DNA from: Betaproteobacteria bacterium
Lineage (GTDB): Bacteria; Pseudomonadota; Gammaproteobacteria; Burkholderiales; Rhodocyclaceae
DNA: 41,202 nt
Reading direction: 5' to 3'
Assembly (NCBI GenBank): GCA_004295105.1
Contig: SHNC01000189.1
Span: forward strand, 1 to 41,202
Positions 27,444 to 37,610 of this stretch are shown here, in pieces (within the stretch, counting starts at the first letter, position 1; each line of letters starts with the position of its first letter). The notes beneath the pieces were generated by a model. That model made no database searches. It was given only the letters and a program-made list of their open reading frames with translations, and was not told where the DNA came from. The translations under genes were made by a program, and so were the position numbers.

Positions 27444-29348
27444 TCAGCCGGCGTACTCGGTGTCGGCCGGCGCCTGCGGCTCGGACAGGATCTGCAGGAA
27501 GCGCGCCTCGACCTCGACGTCGAACAGGTCGGTGTGCTCGACGTTCAGCTTCACCCGGCTGCCGGGCATCTGCAGAGGCATCGATGGTACCTTGAACACC
27601 AGCGGAATCGGCTCCAGCCGCACCACGTTCTCGCGCAGCACAGTGGCCTCCACCGGTCCGAGCCCGTGCTGGCGCAGCCAGCGCACGCACCAGTAGCGCT
27701 CCATCTGGCGCTGGAACTCGGCGTACTCCGCATAGGTAAGCTCGAAGTCACGCAGCGCCGCCATCAGCTCGGCCGACCTCGGTGCGAAGGCGGGTTCGGT
27801 TCCGTGCAGCACCGATACGATCTGCCACTGGTTGACCAGGTCCACATAGCGTCGCAGCGGCGAGCTCGACCAGGCATAGCAGTCCACGCCCAGCCCCTCG
27901 TGCGGCGCGGCGACAGTGGTCATGCGCACTTTGCCGCCGCCCTGGGCCCGGTACAGGCCCGGCACGCCGGCCTCATCGAGCAGCCGGCCCCAGGTGGCGT
28001 TGGCGTGGATCATCAGCTCGGCCACCAGCTTGTCCATCGGCGATCCGCGCAGGCGGCGGCCGATGCTGACGTGGCCGGGGCCGTCGGCGGTGGGCTTCGT
28101 CCAGTCGACGCTGAAGCTGTAGTCGATGCGGTCCTCGTTGCCGGCGGCCTTGCCGCGGCCGGCCTCGAGCACGGTGGCGAGATCCCACAAGACGGTGAGC
28201 TCGCGTTTCCACGGGAAGTCCGGACCGCCCTCATGTACCGTGAGATCGTTGAACACCGGCTCGATGTCGTGGTGGCGCAGGTTGGCGACGATGGGCACGC
28301 GCTCGACGCGGGACTCCTCGCCGACGATGGCCAGGCCGGAAGTGACGTCCAGGTACAGCGACACCGCCGGGCAGTCGCGGCCTTCGGCGAGCGTGAACGC
28401 ATGGACCACCTCGTCGGGCAGCATGGTGATCTTGTTGCCCGGCATGTAAACGGTGGACAGGCGGCGGCGCGCGATCGTGTCGAGCGCGGAGCCGCGCGCG
28501 AAGCCCAGCGCCGGCGCGGCGATGTGGATGCCGATGCGCCAGCCGCCGTCGGGCCGTGGCGTCACCGAGAAGGCGTCGTCGATCTCGGTGGTCGAGGCGT
28601 CGTCGATCGAGAACGCGGCGACGTCGGCCCGCGGCAGGTCGGCGGGCTCGATCGGCGGATCGTAGGCGGGGAAGGTCGGGCCGTCGGGAAACTGGTCGAA
28701 CAGGAAGCGGTTGTAGTGGAAGTCGTAGCTCGACGCCAGTGCGCCGCACTTCAGCAGCAGCCGCGGCGCCGACAGGCCGCTGTCCACGCAGGCCGCTTCC
28801 AGCGCCTTGATCTCGAGCCGGTTGCGGTCGGGCCGATACAGCGCCTGCGGCAGCAGGGCGGCGAGCTCCGGCGGCATGCGGCCTTCCACCAGTTCGCCGC
28901 GCATGTGCTCGATCGCGGCGGCCTGCTGCTTTTTCTTCTCCAGCCCGGCAAGCGCGGCCTGCAGGATGTCCGCCGGCGCCTTGCGAAAGCGCCCCTTGCC
29001 CTTGCGGTGAAACCAGATCGGCGCCGAATGCAGGCGCAACAGCACGGTGGCGGCCTCCACCGCCGACGGTGGGCGGCCGTGGTAGTCGGCGGCGAACTCG
29101 CCGAAGCCGAACTCGTCGTCGCCGCACACTTCCCACAGGAACTCAAGGTCCAGCTCTTCGGCGCCGGTTTCGGCGCGTGTCAGCAGGTCGGCAGGGGCGG
29201 GCTCGCGGAAGTTCAGCAGCACGTTCGCGCGCTTGAGCTTGACCCGCTTGCCGTGGGTGGTTTCCACCTGCAGCGTGGCATCGTTATCAGCGAGGATCGT
29301 TCCGGCCTTGAAGGCTCCGTCCTCTTCGAACAGCACGAACATCGGCAT
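27444..29348 (-). CDS. rnb: RNase II/RNase R family 3'-5' exoribonuclease (RNB domain)
   Basis: A 634-residue exoribonuclease with an N-terminal cold-shock-like region, a central RNB catalytic domain and a C-terminal S1-like segment (VPSMPLQMPGSRVKLNVEHTDL). The active-site block reads SIDDASTTEIDDAFSV. Aligned with E. coli RNase II (IDSASTEDMDDAL), Asp201, Asp209 and Asp210 are kept while the Asp207 position is Glu. Further RNB motifs are GWRIGIHIAAPALGF, STVYMPGNKITMLP, VAELMIHANATWGRLL and YAWSSSPLRRYVDLVNQWQI (substrate-contacting Arg residues). The family degrades single-stranded RNA. It heads a run with the TonB-like gene and mtgA. An in-frame ATG 6 bp downstream is an alternative start. 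Confidence 0.9.
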   Translation of the reverse strand: MPMFVLFEEDGAFKAGTILADNDATLQVETTHGKRVKLKRANVLLNFREPAPADLLTRAETGAEELDLEFLWEVCGDDEFGFGEFAADYHGRPPSAVEAATVLLRLHSAPIWFHRKGKGRFRKAPADILQAALAGLEKKKQQAAAIEHMRGELVEGRMPPELAALLPQALYRPDRNRLEIKALEAACVDSGLSAPRLLLKCGALASSYDFHYNRFLFDQFPDGPTFPAYDPPIEPADLPRADVAAFSIDDASTTEIDDAFSVTPRPDGGWRIGIHIAAPALGFARGSALDTIARRRLSTVYMPGNKITMLPDEVVHAFTLAEGRDCPAVSLYLDVTSGLAIVGEESRVERVPIVANLRHHDIEPVFNDLTVHEGGPDFPWKRELTVLWDLATVLEAGRGKAAGNEDRIDYSFSVDWTKPTADGPGHVSIGRRLRGSPMDKLVAELMIHANATWGRLLDEAGVPGLYRAQGGGKVRMTTVAAPHEGLGVDCYAWSSSPLRRYVDLVNQWQIVSVLHGTEPAFAPRSAELMAALRDFELTYAEYAEFQRQMERYWCVRWLRQHGLGPVEATVLRENVVRLEPIPLVFKVPSMPLQMPGSRVKLNVEHTDLFDVEVEARFLQILSEPQAPADTEYAG

Positions 29349-29438
29349 CCGCCAGTGAGAAGCGAGCTCCGTAGTCTACTGGATTCGGATGCCCGGCGAG
29401 GTTTCGGTTCGTGAGCGGCGCTCCGCGGTCGGCTGCGC

Positions 29439-30347
29439 TCAGGTGGTGGATCGTGCCGCGCGCAGCATGTCCACCGAGTAGATCGCCAGTGCGAGCCAGA
29501 TCAGCACGAAGCCGACCAACTGCCCGCTGTCGAAGGGTTCGCGGAACACCAGCACGGCGAGCAGGAAGTTCAGGCTGGGGGCGATGAACTGCAGGAAGCC
29601 GACGGTGGCCAGTGGCAGTCGCTTGGCGCCGACCGCGAACAGCGCCAGCGGCACAGCGGTCAGCACGCCGGCCAGCGGCAGCATGGCATCGACATGCAGC
29701 GAGGAGCCGAAGACCATCTTGCCGCTCTGCATCAGCCAGGCGAGCCAGGCGAGGGCGAGCGGTGCGGTGATCACCGTCTCGATGAACAGGCCGCCGATCG
29801 CGTCTACCGGCGCACGCTTGCGCAGCAAGCCGTAGACGCCGAAGGTGCCGGCCAGGAAGAGCGGAATCCACGGCGCGCTGCCGACCTGCCATACACGCCA
29901 TGCCACGCCGGCCACCGCGACGCCGAGCGCCGCCCGTTGCAGCGGCCGCAGCCGTTCGCCGAGGAACAGCCAGCCCAGCAACACGCTGACCAGCGGGTTG
30001 ATGAAATAGCCCAGGCTGGCCTCGATCAGGCGGCCGGCGTCGATCGACCACAGGAACACGACCCAGTTGCTGCCGGTCAGCAGGGCGGTGATCGCCAGCA
30101 GGCCGAACAGGCGCGGCTGCCGGCGGATCGCCCAGATGCCGCGGAAGCCGCCGGTCGACGGCACCAGCGCGAGCAGGCCGGCGAGAAAGACGACCGACCA
30201 TAGCACGCGGTGGGCGACGATCTCGAACGGCGGCACGCTGCCGACGGCGCGGAAGTACAGCGGCGCCAGCCCCCACACGGTGAAGGCGGTCAGTGCGGCG
30301 AGGGTGCCCTGCCGAAGCTGGGTCGGCGCCGGGGAGGGAGCGGACAT
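29439..30347 (-). CDS. rarD: RarD-type EamA family transporter
   Basis: A 302-residue inner-membrane protein with about ten hydrophobic helices in two EamA halves. The RarD-type N-terminus GTLAALTAFTVWGLAPLYFRAVG is followed by FEIVAHRVLWSVVFLAGLL, NWVVFLWSIDAGRLIEASLGYFINPLVSVLLGWLFLGERL, and the second-half LQFIAPSLNFLLAVLVFREPF. RarD members are drug/metabolite-superfamily permeases, linked to chloramphenicol resistance in Pseudomonas; the natural substrate is unknown. The start at 30347 (MSAPSPAPTQLRQGT) lies 11 bp after the upstream esterase stop; a longer reading is antisense noise within that gene. It ends 90 bp before rnb. Confidence 0.93.
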   Translation of the reverse strand: MSAPSPAPTQLRQGTLAALTAFTVWGLAPLYFRAVGSVPPFEIVAHRVLWSVVFLAGLLALVPSTGGFRGIWAIRRQPRLFGLLAITALLTGSNWVVFLWSIDAGRLIEASLGYFINPLVSVLLGWLFLGERLRPLQRAALGVAVAGVAWRVWQVGSAPWIPLFLAGTFGVYGLLRKRAPVDAIGGLFIETVITAPLALAWLAWLMQSGKMVFGSSLHVDAMLPLAGVLTAVPLALFAVGAKRLPLATVGFLQFIAPSLNFLLAVLVFREPFDSGQLVGFVLIWLALAIYSVDMLRAARSTT

Positions 30348-30358
30348 CCGCTGCTGCC

Positions 30359-30943
30359 TCAGGCCACCGGCGCCAGGCCGGCGAAGGCGATCAGTTCGTC
30401 GAGGTAGTCTTCCCAGCGGGTGAAGCTGTGGTCGCCGCCTTTCAGCACCGTCTGGCGCGCGCCGGCGTACTTGGCGACGGCGTGGCGATAGTCGAGCACT
30501 TCGTCGCCGGTCTCGACCAGCAGCCAGTAGCGCTCCGGCCGGGTGATCGCCGGCACCTCGAGCGCGCGCAGTTCGGCGATGTGCGTTTCGGTGAACTGGA
30601 AGCGCTCGCCGGTGTACATGTTGGTCTGCTCGCCGACGTAGGCGCCCAGCTCCAGCGGCGCGACGATCGCCGGATTCACCAGCGCGGCACGCAGGCCGTG
30701 GCGTTCGGCGAGCCAGGTGGCGTAGTAGCCGCCCAGTGAACTGCCGACCAGCGTCGCCTCGACGCCTCGCGCCCGGCAGCTTGCGAGTTGCGCCTCGATC
30801 AACGCGATCGCCGCACGCGGCGACGGCGGCAGTTGCTCGCACCAGAAGGCGTGGCCGAGCGCGCGCGCCTGCATGCGGTGCATGAGCGCCTGCGCCTTGA
30901 TCGACGCGGGAGCGGAACGGAAACCGTGCAGGTAGACGATCAT
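30359..30943 (-). CDS. YqiA-like alpha/beta-hydrolase (UPF0227) esterase
   Basis: A 194-residue small alpha/beta hydrolase. It begins with the family signature [17 protein letters not shown] (oxyanion HGF), carries the nucleophile elbow GSSLGGYYA (Ser69), and has the acid and base elements in [12 protein letters not shown] and [17 protein letters not shown]. coli YqiA hydrolyses short acyl-CoA and nitrophenyl esters in vitro; the physiological substrate is unknown. Its ATG overlaps the uppP stop in an ATGA arrangement, so translation is likely coupled, and rarD follows after 11 bp. Confidence 0.92.
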   Translation of the reverse strand: MIVYLHGFRSAPASIKAQALMHRMQARALGHAFWCEQLPPSPRAAIALIEAQLASCRARGVEATLVGSSLGGYYATWLAERHGLRAALVNPAIVAPLELGAYVGEQTNMYTGERFQFTETHIAELRALEVPAITRPERYWLLVETGDEVLDYRHAVAKYAGARQTVLKGGDHSFTRWEDYLDELIAFAGLAPVA

Positions 30944-31764
30944 GGCGTGCTCCAGTCGACCATGCCCAGCTTCCACGTCGCCAGCACGACGAGGCCGAAC
31001 ACGATGCGGTACCAGGCGAAGGCGATGAAGGTGTGGTTGGAGATGAAGCGGATGAAGCCCTTCACTGCCCACATCGCGGCGAAAAAGGAGGCGACGAAGC
31101 CCACCGCGAACACCGGCAGGTCGGCCGCGTGCAGCAGCGACCAGTTCTTGTACAGATCATAGACGGTGGCCGCGAACATGGTCGGGATGGCGAGGAAGAA
31201 CGAGAACTCCGCCGCCGTCTTGCGCGACAGGCCGAAGATCACGCCGCCGATGATGGTCGCCCCCGAGCGCGACGTGCCGGGAATCATCGCCAGCGCCTGG
31301 GCGAAGCCCACTTTCAACGCATCGCCCCAGCCCAGTCCGTCGATCGAGGTCACGCGCGGGTGATAGCTGCGCTTTTCCACGTACAGGATGATGAAGCCGC
31401 CGACGATCAGCGCGGTGGCCACCGTGATCGGGTTGAACAGCACGCCCTTGATGTACGAGTGGAACATCAGGCCGAGCACGGCCGCCGGCAGGAAGCCGAC
31501 GAAGAGCAGGCCGACGAAGCGCTGTGCGTTGCGTTCGCGCGGCAGATCGACGGCGACCTTGATCAGCCGCTCGCGGTAGTCCCAGCACACGGCGAGGATG
31601 GCGGCGAGCTGGATGACGATCTTGAATACCTTGCTGGCGTCGTCGTTGTAGCCGAGCAGGTCGCCGAGGATGATCAGGTGCCCGGTCGAAGAGATCGGCA
31701 GGAATTCGGTCAGCCCTTCGACGATGCCGAGGACGAGTGCGATCAGGAGGAGGGAGAGGTCCAT
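30940..31764 (-). CDS. uppP: Undecaprenyl-diphosphatase
   Basis: UppP (BacA) dephosphorylates undecaprenyl pyrophosphate on the periplasmic side to recycle the lipid carrier for peptidoglycan and confers bacitracin tolerance. The 274-residue membrane protein has the catalytic signatures [21 protein letters not shown] (E16, E20, H29) and [19 protein letters not shown], and about eight membrane segments. The ATG at 31764 was chosen because the family starts directly with this first helix; in-frame codons to 31818 add a charged tail. It leads the uppP-esterase-rarD unit. It is functionally related to the peptidoglycan polymerase mtgA further along. Confidence 0.96.
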   Translation of the reverse strand: MDLSLLLIALVLGIVEGLTEFLPISSTGHLIILGDLLGYNDDASKVFKIVIQLAAILAVCWDYRERLIKVAVDLPRERNAQRFVGLLFVGFLPAAVLGLMFHSYIKGVLFNPITVATALIVGGFIILYVEKRSYHPRVTSIDGLGWGDALKVGFAQALAMIPGTSRSGATIIGGVIFGLSRKTAAEFSFFLAIPTMFAATVYDLYKNWSLLHAADLPVFAVGFVASFFAAMWAVKGFIRFISNHTFIAFAWYRIVFGLVVLATWKLGMVDWSTP

Positions 31765-31880
31765 GCGGCGACGGGCGGGTTGGAAAAGGCGAGGATTATA
31801 GCGGTCGCGGTGTTGCACTGCGGCGAATCAGGGCAGTAGAACGTCGCGTTGCCAGCATGGTGTGAGCATGCAGACTGGTA

Positions 31881-31985
31881 GGTCAGGCGATGGGGGATGG
31901 GTGTAGCGGATGAGCACTGTCCGAGTCCCGAGCGCAGCGAGGTCGAGTTGCGCAGGACGCGGAGCGCATCCCCCGCCGCCTGACC
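31881..31985. repeat. 105-bp inverted-repeat element upstream of uppP
   Basis: The arms GGTCAGGCGATGGGGGATG (31881-31899) and CATCCCCCGCCGCCTGACC (31967-31985) are complementary at 17 of 19 positions. The 67-nt interior holds a nested pair of short complements, GTCC/GGAC (31919-31922 with 31955-31958) and GCGCA/TGCGC (31932-31936 with 31949-31953). The element lies in the 240-bp gap between the YkgJ-like gene (which ends to its right, minus strand) and uppP. It looks like a REP/BIME-type dispersed palindrome or a long 3'-end hairpin; no second copy is present in this window. The rest of the gap shows no gene. Confidence 0.6.
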
Positions 31986-32004
31986 GGATTCCCGGCACCT
32001 CCCC

Positions 32005-32271
32005 TCAGGCCGTCAATAGTTCGAGCCGCGTCAGCCACATCATCGCCGCCTCCCGACTGTCGCCGCACATCTCGCGCGAAGGCTGCAGGCTGCCGCACAC
32101 CGCCGGCCGGCGCGGGTCGCCGAACAGCCGGCAGAAGTCGTGCTCGTCGAGCTGGATGCAGCGCACCCCCGCGGGCTTGCCGTTCGGCATGCCGGGAATG
32201 GGTGAGGAGATCGACGGCGCGATGCAGCAGGCAGCGCAGCCCGGGCGGCAGTCCAAGTTCGCTTCCGGCAT
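32005..32271 (-). CDS. YkgJ-like zinc/iron-chelating cysteine cluster protein
   Basis: An 88-residue protein with eight cysteines: C8, C12, C15, C16 ([13 protein letters not shown]), C38, C47 (HDFCRLF), C59 and C69. This matches the compact YkgJ/UPF0153 family, which is predicted to bind a metal ion or Fe-S cluster and whose function is unknown. The family-typical [18 protein letters not shown] segment is also present. The ATG overlaps the stop of the DUF2478 gene (TGATG), so the two are translationally coupled. It is not reported by ORF callers that pick the longest antisense frame through hrpA; this short start at 32271 is the real one. Confidence 0.9.
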   Translation of the reverse strand: MPEANLDCRPGCAACCIAPSISSPIPGMPNGKPAGVRCIQLDEHDFCRLFGDPRRPAVCGSLQPSREMCGDSREAAMMWLTRLELLTA

Positions 32272-32786
32272 CAGGTCGCGGCCTCGCTGTCCCACCAGGC
32301 GAGCACACGGTCGAGTTGCGCCGGCAGCAGGCCCTCGTCGTCGCCGCTGAAGGCCCGCCAGTCGGCGAGGAAGCGCTCGGCGATGGCGGTCAGCACCGGC
32401 ACGCCGGCAGCCACCGCCTGCGCCATGTCGTCGCGCAGGCCGCTGCCTGCGGCTTCCTGGGCGCCGAACTTGTTGATGATGACCAGATCGACGCGGTGCT
32501 CCACCGCCTCGCGGATCGCCACCGCGCCGCGGGCCAGCGCATCGGGGTCGAGCCGGCATGCCACCGAACCGCTGCCGAGCGCCTGCGACAGGCCGAAGCG
32601 CTCGCCAGTCTCGAGGTTCTCGAGCTGCATGCCGCAGGCCGCATCGCCTTGCGCCGGCAGCGCATGCTGGATCACCCCGCCCAGGCGAACGCCGCGGGCG
32701 ACGAGCGTGCGCGCCACGCGCTCGAGCAGGGCTTCGATGTCGTCGTCGGCGCCGTAGGTGATCGCGGCGATGGGCGGATTGGGCAT
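32271..32786 (-). CDS. DUF2478 domain protein (putative nucleotide-binding, molybdate-linked)
   Basis: A 171-residue cytoplasmic protein starting [12 protein letters not shown], with [39 protein letters not shown], and the segment [37 protein letters not shown] that resembles the NKFG/DD region of P-loop NTPases of the THEP1 type. DUF2478 genes often sit near molybdate transport genes, but none is seen here. The start at 32786 matches the family; longer frames are antisense to hrpA. It diverges from hrpA with 88 bp between start codons and overlaps the YkgJ-like gene by one base. Confidence 0.82.
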   Translation of the reverse strand: MPNPPIAAITYGADDDIEALLERVARTLVARGVRLGGVIQHALPAQGDAACGMQLENLETGERFGLSQALGSGSVACRLDPDALARGAVAIREAVEHRVDLVIINKFGAQEAAGSGLRDDMAQAVAAGVPVLTAIAERFLADWRAFSGDDEGLLPAQLDRVLAWWDSEAAT

Positions 32787-32874
32787 GGTTCGCAGCAGCA
32801 GCGGAGGCGCCGTATTGTCGCACCTGCGCTGCAACAAAGGGATAATGCGCCCCTCGATCAAACGATTCAGACCG

Positions 32875-35800
32875 ATGCGGGTTGAACACGACAGCAGGCG
32901 CAACGCGGTTGCTCCACCCTTCGACGACTGCCTGAGCGCCGACCGGCCGCGGCTGCGGCGCATGGCGCGCGACCTGCGCCGCCCGGCGGGTGGGCGCGAG
33001 GAGGTGCGTGCCGGTGAACGGCGTGCGCGGCTGCAGGCGGACTTCGAGGCGCTGCTCGAACGTTCGCGTGCCGCGCTCGCTGCGCGCCTCGCTGCGCTGC
33101 CCACGCCCGATTTCCCCGCCGAGCTGCCGGTCTCGGGCCGGCGCGACGAGATCGCCGCCGCGCTCTCCGCGCACCAGGTCATCATCGTCTGTGGCGAGAC
33201 CGGCTCGGGCAAGACGACCCAGTTGCCCAAGATCTGCCTCGCGCTCGGCCGCGGTGCTGCAGGCCTCATCGGCCACACCCAGCCGCGCCGGCTGGCGGCG
33301 CGCGCCACGGCCAGTCGCATCGCGCAGGAGCTGAACAACCCGCTCGGTCAGGCGGTGGGCTACAAGATCCGCTTCACCGACAAGCTGAGCGCGTCCAGCC
33401 ACATCAAGCTGATGACCGACGGCATCCTGCTCGCGGAGACGCAGACGGACCCGTTGCTCGCCGCCTACGACACGATCATCATCGACGAGGCGCACGAACG
33501 CAGCCTCAACATCGACTTCCTGCTCGGCTACCTGCGCACACTGCTGCCGAGGCGCCCCGACCTCAAGCTGATCGTCACTTCGGCCACGCTCGACGCCGAG
33601 CGTTTCGCCCGGCATTTCGCCGATGCGGCCGGGCGTCCGGCACCGGTGATCGAGGTCTCCGGCCGGCTGTATCCGATCGAGATGCGCTGGCGACCGGTGG
33701 AGTCCGATGACGAGCCGGCGCCGGGGCGCGCCGACGAGCGGACTCAGCAGCGGAAAGAGCGCGAGCGCGGCCGCGACCTGCTCGACGCGCTGGTGGACGC
33801 GGTGGACGAGGCGCAGCGCTGCGGACCGGGCGACGTGCTGGTATTCCTGCCCGGCGAGCGCGAGATCCGCGAGGCCGCCGAGGCCCTGAGGAAGGCGCAC
33901 CACCTGCCCGGCACCGAGATCCTGCCGCTGTTCGCGCGCCAGTCGGCGCAGGAGCAGGCGCGGGTGTTCGCGCCGTCGGGCGGTCGGCGCGTGGTGCTGT
34001 CGACCAACGTCGCCGAGACTTCGCTGACCGTGCCCGGCATTCGCTACGTCGTCGATACCGGACTGGCGCGGGTCAAGCGCTATTCGCCGCGCAACAAGGT
34101 CGAGCAACTGCATATCAAAAAGGTCGCGCAGTCGGCGGCGCAGCAGCGGGCCGGGCGCTGCGGCCGGGTGATGGACGGCATCTGCTTCCGGCTGTACGAC
34201 GAGGACGACTTCGCGAAGCGGCCGGCGCACACCGATCCCGAGATCCTGCGTTCGTCGCTGGCCGGCGTGATCCTGCGCATGAAGTCGCTGAAGCTGGGTG
34301 CCGTCGAGGACTTCCCCTTCATCGATGCGCCGGGCTCGCGGCTGATCGGCGACGGCTATGCGCTGCTCACCGAACTGGGCGCCGTCACCGATGACGAGGT
34401 GCGCGAGCTGACGCCGATCGGCCGAGAGCTGGGCAAGCTGCCGCTCGACCCGAAGATCGGGCGCATGATCCTCGCCGCGCGCGACCGCGGCTGCCTCGCC
34501 GAGATGCTGGTGATCGCCGCTGCGCTGTCGGTGCAGGATCCACGCGAACGTCCGCAGGACAGCCCCGGCGCGGCCGACCAGGCGCATGCGAAGTTCCGCG
34601 GCGGCGAGCAGGACCAGCGCTCGGAGTTCCTGTGGTACCTGCATCTGTGGAAGGCGTGGGACGAGGTGCAGCGCCACGAGTCGGGCAGCAAGCAGAAGGC
34701 CTGGTGCAAGAAGCACTTCCTGTCGTACATGCGCATGCGCGAGTGGCGCGACGTCCATGCCCAACTGCACGTGCTGTGCGCCGAGCATGGCTGGAAGGAG
34801 AACGAGCAGCCGGCCAATTACGAGACCATCCACAAGGCACTGCTGTCCGGCCTGCTCGGTCACATCGGCTGCAAGGTGGAGGACGGAGAGCAGGCAAACC
34901 GGGGCTCTCAGGCGGGCAGCTATCTGGGCGCGCGCGGTATCAAGTTCTGGCCGCATCCCGGCTCGGCGCTGGCGAAGAAGGCCGGCAAGTGGATCATGGC
35001 TGCCGAGCTTGTCGAGACCACCCGGCTGTTCGGTCGCTGCATCGCGCGCATCGAGCCCGAATGGGTAGAGGAGGTCGGCGCCCACCTGCTCAAGCGAGCG
35101 GTGTTCGAGCCGCACTGGTCGAAGAGCGCCGGCAGCGTGCGCGCCTGGGAGCGCGGCACGGTGCATGGCCTGGTGTTGTACCCGCGGCGCGGCATCGCCT
35201 ACCGCGATACCGACCCGAAGCTGTGCCGCGAGCTCTTCATCCGTGAAGGCCTGGTGGCTGGGGAAATCGCCGAGGGGCCGGCGCGCGCGATGTCCTTCTT
35301 TACCCACAACCAGCGCTTGGTGGCGGAGATAGAGCGCATCGAGCACAAGTCGCGCCGGCCCGATGTGCTGGTCGATGAGACGCTGATCGAGGCCTTCTAC
35401 GACAGCAAGATCCCCGCGGACGTGCTCGACCTCGCGTCTTTCGACACCTGGCGCAAGCCTGCCGAAAAGGCCGATCCGAAGCTGCTGTACCTGACGCGCG
35501 ACCAGTTGATGCGTCACGACGCCGAAGGCGTGACCACCGACCGCTTTCCGACCCGCTTCGAGGTCCTCGGCCAGAAGCTGACGCTTGGCTACCTGCACCA
35601 GCCCGGAGAGGCGGACGACGGCGTCACGATGAGCGTGCCACTGGCGATGATCAATCAGGTGCCGGCCAATCGCTGCGAGTGGCTGGTACCCGGCCTGCTG
35701 GAGGAGAAGGTCACGGCCCTGCTGAAGACGGTGCCGCAGAAGCACCGCCACCGACTGCAACCCATGGCCGACAGTGCGGCCGCCTTCATGGCCGCGTTCG

Positions 35801-37074
35801 AAGCTGGCGAGTTCGACACCGACGAGCCGCTGCTGAAGGCGCTGCAGCGCTTCGTGGAGGATCGCGTGCAGTTGAAGCTGCCGCTCGAGAGCTTCCGCAC
35901 GGAGAACCTGAAGCCGCACTGCTTCATGAACTTTCGCGTCATCGACGAACACGGTCGCATGCTTGGGCAATCGCGCAACCTTGCCGAACTGCGCGCGCGC
36001 TTCCGCGAGCAGGTCGCGGCGCGCTTCAGTGGGGCGAAGATCGGCGGTGTGCTCGCCGCTGCGATGTCGCAGGCTGGGGCTGAGGCGATGCCGGCGCCGG
36101 TGAAGCCGGCACCGTCGGGCAGGCAGGCGGCCAAGGACGATGGCGAGGGCAGGCGGGCCGGTACGGCAGGGCGTGGCGCCGAGGCGAGGGTGGCCACGGA
36201 ACGCGACACCGCTGCTGCGTCATTGGCAGGTTTCACCTCCTGGTCGTTCGGCCGCTTGCCGGAGCTGCTCGAGGTGAGGGTTGCCGGCCGCGACGTGATC
36301 GGCTTTCCTGCGTTGCACGATGACGGCGACAGCGTGTCGTTGCGCCCCTACGACACGCCAGAGGAGGCGGCGCGGATTCACCGCAGGGGCCTGGCGCGAC
36401 TGTTCGCGCTGAACCTGAAGGATCAGGTGCGGGCCATCGAAAAGCTACCGGGGCTGCGCGAGCTCGCGCTGCAGTACATGAGCTTCGGCACCGAGGCGGA
36501 GCTGAAGGCGCGGCTGGTGGAGGCGACGCTGACGCGTTGCTGTCTGTTGGCGCCGCTGCCGGCCGATGCCGACAACTTTGCCCGCCGCTGCGCCGAGGCC
36601 AAACCGCGCGTGACGCTGGTGGCGCAGGAGTTCGTCCGGCTGGCCGGGCAACTGCTCTCCGAGCACGCCGGCCTGCAGAAGCGTCTGGCCGGCCTGAAGT
36701 CCGTGCCGGAACTTGTCGCCGACATGCAGGGCCAGCTCGCCGCATTGTTGCCCGGCGATTTCCTGACCGCCTTCGCTTGGGAGCGCCTGTCCCATTTTCC
36801 CCGCTACCTCAAGGCGGCAGCGGTGCGCCTCGACAAGTTCCGCAACAATCCGGCGCGCGATGCGCAGTTGATGGCCGACTGGAAGGGGCTGGCTCAGGCC
36901 TGGGAGCGCGAACACGCGAGCAAGCGCCGGGCAGGCGTCACCGATCCCTTCATTGACGAATTCCGCTGGTTGCTCGAGGAACTGCGTGTGGGGCTTTATG
37001 CGCAGGAACTCAAGACACCGATCCCGGTGTCCGTGAAGCGCCTGCAGAAGATCTGGGATAGCCGGCCGCGGTAA
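32875..37074 (+). CDS. hrpA: ATP-dependent RNA helicase HrpA (DEAH box)
   Basis: A 1399-residue DEAH/RHA helicase; in E. coli HrpA rescues stalled ribosomes. Motif I GETGSGKT lies at 107-114, DEAH at 204-207, SAT at 236-238, and QRAGRCGR at 424-431. The HA2 and OB-like regions follow, then the long C-terminal DUF3418-type region with FPTRFEV and RLQKIWD. E. coli HrpA is 1300 residues; the extra length is mostly an Ala/Gly/Arg-rich insert near 1062-1120. The start is uncertain. I chose the ATG at 32875 because a GATAAT -10-like box at 32841-32846 would initiate just upstream, and earlier in-frame codons run into the divergent gene. Confidence 0.95.
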   Translation: MRVEHDSRRNAVAPPFDDCLSADRPRLRRMARDLRRPAGGREEVRAGERRARLQADFEALLERSRAALAARLAALPTPDFPAELPVSGRRDEIAAALSAHQVIIVCGETGSGKTTQLPKICLALGRGAAGLIGHTQPRRLAARATASRIAQELNNPLGQAVGYKIRFTDKLSASSHIKLMTDGILLAETQTDPLLAAYDTIIIDEAHERSLNIDFLLGYLRTLLPRRPDLKLIVTSATLDAERFARHFADAAGRPAPVIEVSGRLYPIEMRWRPVESDDEPAPGRADERTQQRKERERGRDLLDALVDAVDEAQRCGPGDVLVFLPGEREIREAAEALRKAHHLPGTEILPLFARQSAQEQARVFAPSGGRRVVLSTNVAETSLTVPGIRYVVDTGLARVKRYSPRNKVEQLHIKKVAQSAAQQRAGRCGRVMDGICFRLYDEDDFAKRPAHTDPEILRSSLAGVILRMKSLKLGAVEDFPFIDAPGSRLIGDGYALLTELGAVTDDEVRELTPIGRELGKLPLDPKIGRMILAARDRGCLAEMLVIAAALSVQDPRERPQDSPGAADQAHAKFRGGEQDQRSEFLWYLHLWKAWDEVQRHESGSKQKAWCKKHFLSYMRMREWRDVHAQLHVLCAEHGWKENEQPANYETIHKALLSGLLGHIGCKVEDGEQANRGSQAGSYLGARGIKFWPHPGSALAKKAGKWIMAAELVETTRLFGRCIARIEPEWVEEVGAHLLKRAVFEPHWSKSAGSVRAWERGTVHGLVLYPRRGIAYRDTDPKLCRELFIREGLVAGEIAEGPARAMSFFTHNQRLVAEIERIEHKSRRPDVLVDETLIEAFYDSKIPADVLDLASFDTWRKPAEKADPKLLYLTRDQLMRHDAEGVTTDRFPTRFEVLGQKLTLGYLHQPGEADDGVTMSVPLAMINQVPANRCEWLVPGLLEEKVTALLKTVPQKHRHRLQPMADSAAAFMAAFEAGEFDTDEPLLKALQRFVEDRVQLKLPLESFRTENLKPHCFMNFRVIDEHGRMLGQSRNLAELRARFREQVAARFSGAKIGGVLAAAMSQAGAEAMPAPVKPAPSGRQAAKDDGEGRRAGTAGRGAEARVATERDTAAASLAGFTSWSFGRLPELLEVRVAGRDVIGFPALHDDGDSVSLRPYDTPEEAARIHRRGLARLFALNLKDQVRAIEKLPGLRELALQYMSFGTEAELKARLVEATLTRCCLLAPLPADADNFARRCAEAKPRVTLVAQEFVRLAGQLLSEHAGLQKRLAGLKSVPELVADMQGQLAALLPGDFLTAFAWERLSHFPRYLKAAAVRLDKFRNNPARDAQLMADWKGLAQAWEREHASKRRAGVTDPFIDEFRWLLEELRVGLYAQELKTPIPVSVKRLQKIWDSRPR

Positions 37075-37086
37075 GACCGGGCCGGC
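37061..37086. terminator. Possible hairpin at the convergent end of hrpA
   Basis: GCCGGCC (37061-37067) can pair with GGCCGGC (37080-37086) around a 12-nt loop that contains the hrpA stop codon. The next gene ends from the other strand at 37097. There is no U-tract; the call rests only on the 7-bp stem and location. Confidence 0.3.
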
Positions 37087-37096
37087 AGATTGCGGA

Positions 37097-37447
37097 TCAG
37101 CGCAGCGGAATCACCAGCGGCGGAATGTCGACACCGACGACGATGGCGGGGGAGCGGCTGTAGCGGTAAGTCCGCACCGGTTCGTTGTAGTAGTAGTTCT
37201 GCACGACCGGCGGGTCGTAGTAATAGCTCGGACGCTCGCGGACGATCACGCGTTCGCGGATCACGGTTGGGCCCCTGTCGTAGTCGCGGTAGACACGGTG
37301 ATGGTGGTGATGGTGGTGATGCTTGTAGTGACCCCAGCCGCGGCCGGGGCCGTCCCGGTCTCCCCGGTCGGCGTGTGCAGCGGTGGCAGCGAGGAGGCTG
37401 CCGCACAGCAGGGCGGCAAGCATCGTGCGGACATGGGTGGCTTTCAT
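37097..37447 (-). CDS. Small exported protein with an octahistidine tract
   Basis: A 116-residue protein of unknown function. A clear Sec signal peptide (MKATHVRTMLAALLCGSLLAATAAHA, cleavage before DRGD) is followed by a Gly/Asp/Arg-rich stretch, eight consecutive histidines (43-50, preceded by HYK), an Arg/Glu-rich strand (VIRERVIVRERP), a Tyr-rich segment (SYYYDPPVVQNYYYNEP), and a hydrophobic C-terminus (AIVVGVDIPPLVIPLR). The mature protein would be about 90 residues and periplasmic. The His tract suggests metal binding (Ni, Zn or Cu), but low-complexity exported proteins of this kind are often simply uncharacterised. It is monocistronic and converges with hrpA. Confidence 0.8.
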   Translation of the reverse strand: MKATHVRTMLAALLCGSLLAATAAHADRGDRDGPGRGWGHYKHHHHHHHHRVYRDYDRGPTVIRERVIVRERPSYYYDPPVVQNYYYNEPVRTYRYSRSPAIVVGVDIPPLVIPLR

Positions 37448-37610
37448 GGTCTGCCTCTTTGTCGGTTGTTCTTCGATCTGGGCGAAGCCCTGATGAGCCG
37501 ATCATAGGCGAAGCGCCGGCGGTGCAGCCTGCGGAGAGTGTAAGCAGGATTTTGTAACCGGCCCGGGCGGTGGGTGTCGCTTCCAGTGCCTGTCGTGATG
37601 ATGTTCTGCT

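Noticed and set aside
32005-35970. A 1321-residue minus-strand open frame antisense to hrpA
   Set aside because: It is a GC-rich shadow of hrpA with low-complexity His/Arg/Gln composition; only its last 88 codons (from 32271) encode a real protein, the YkgJ-like gene.
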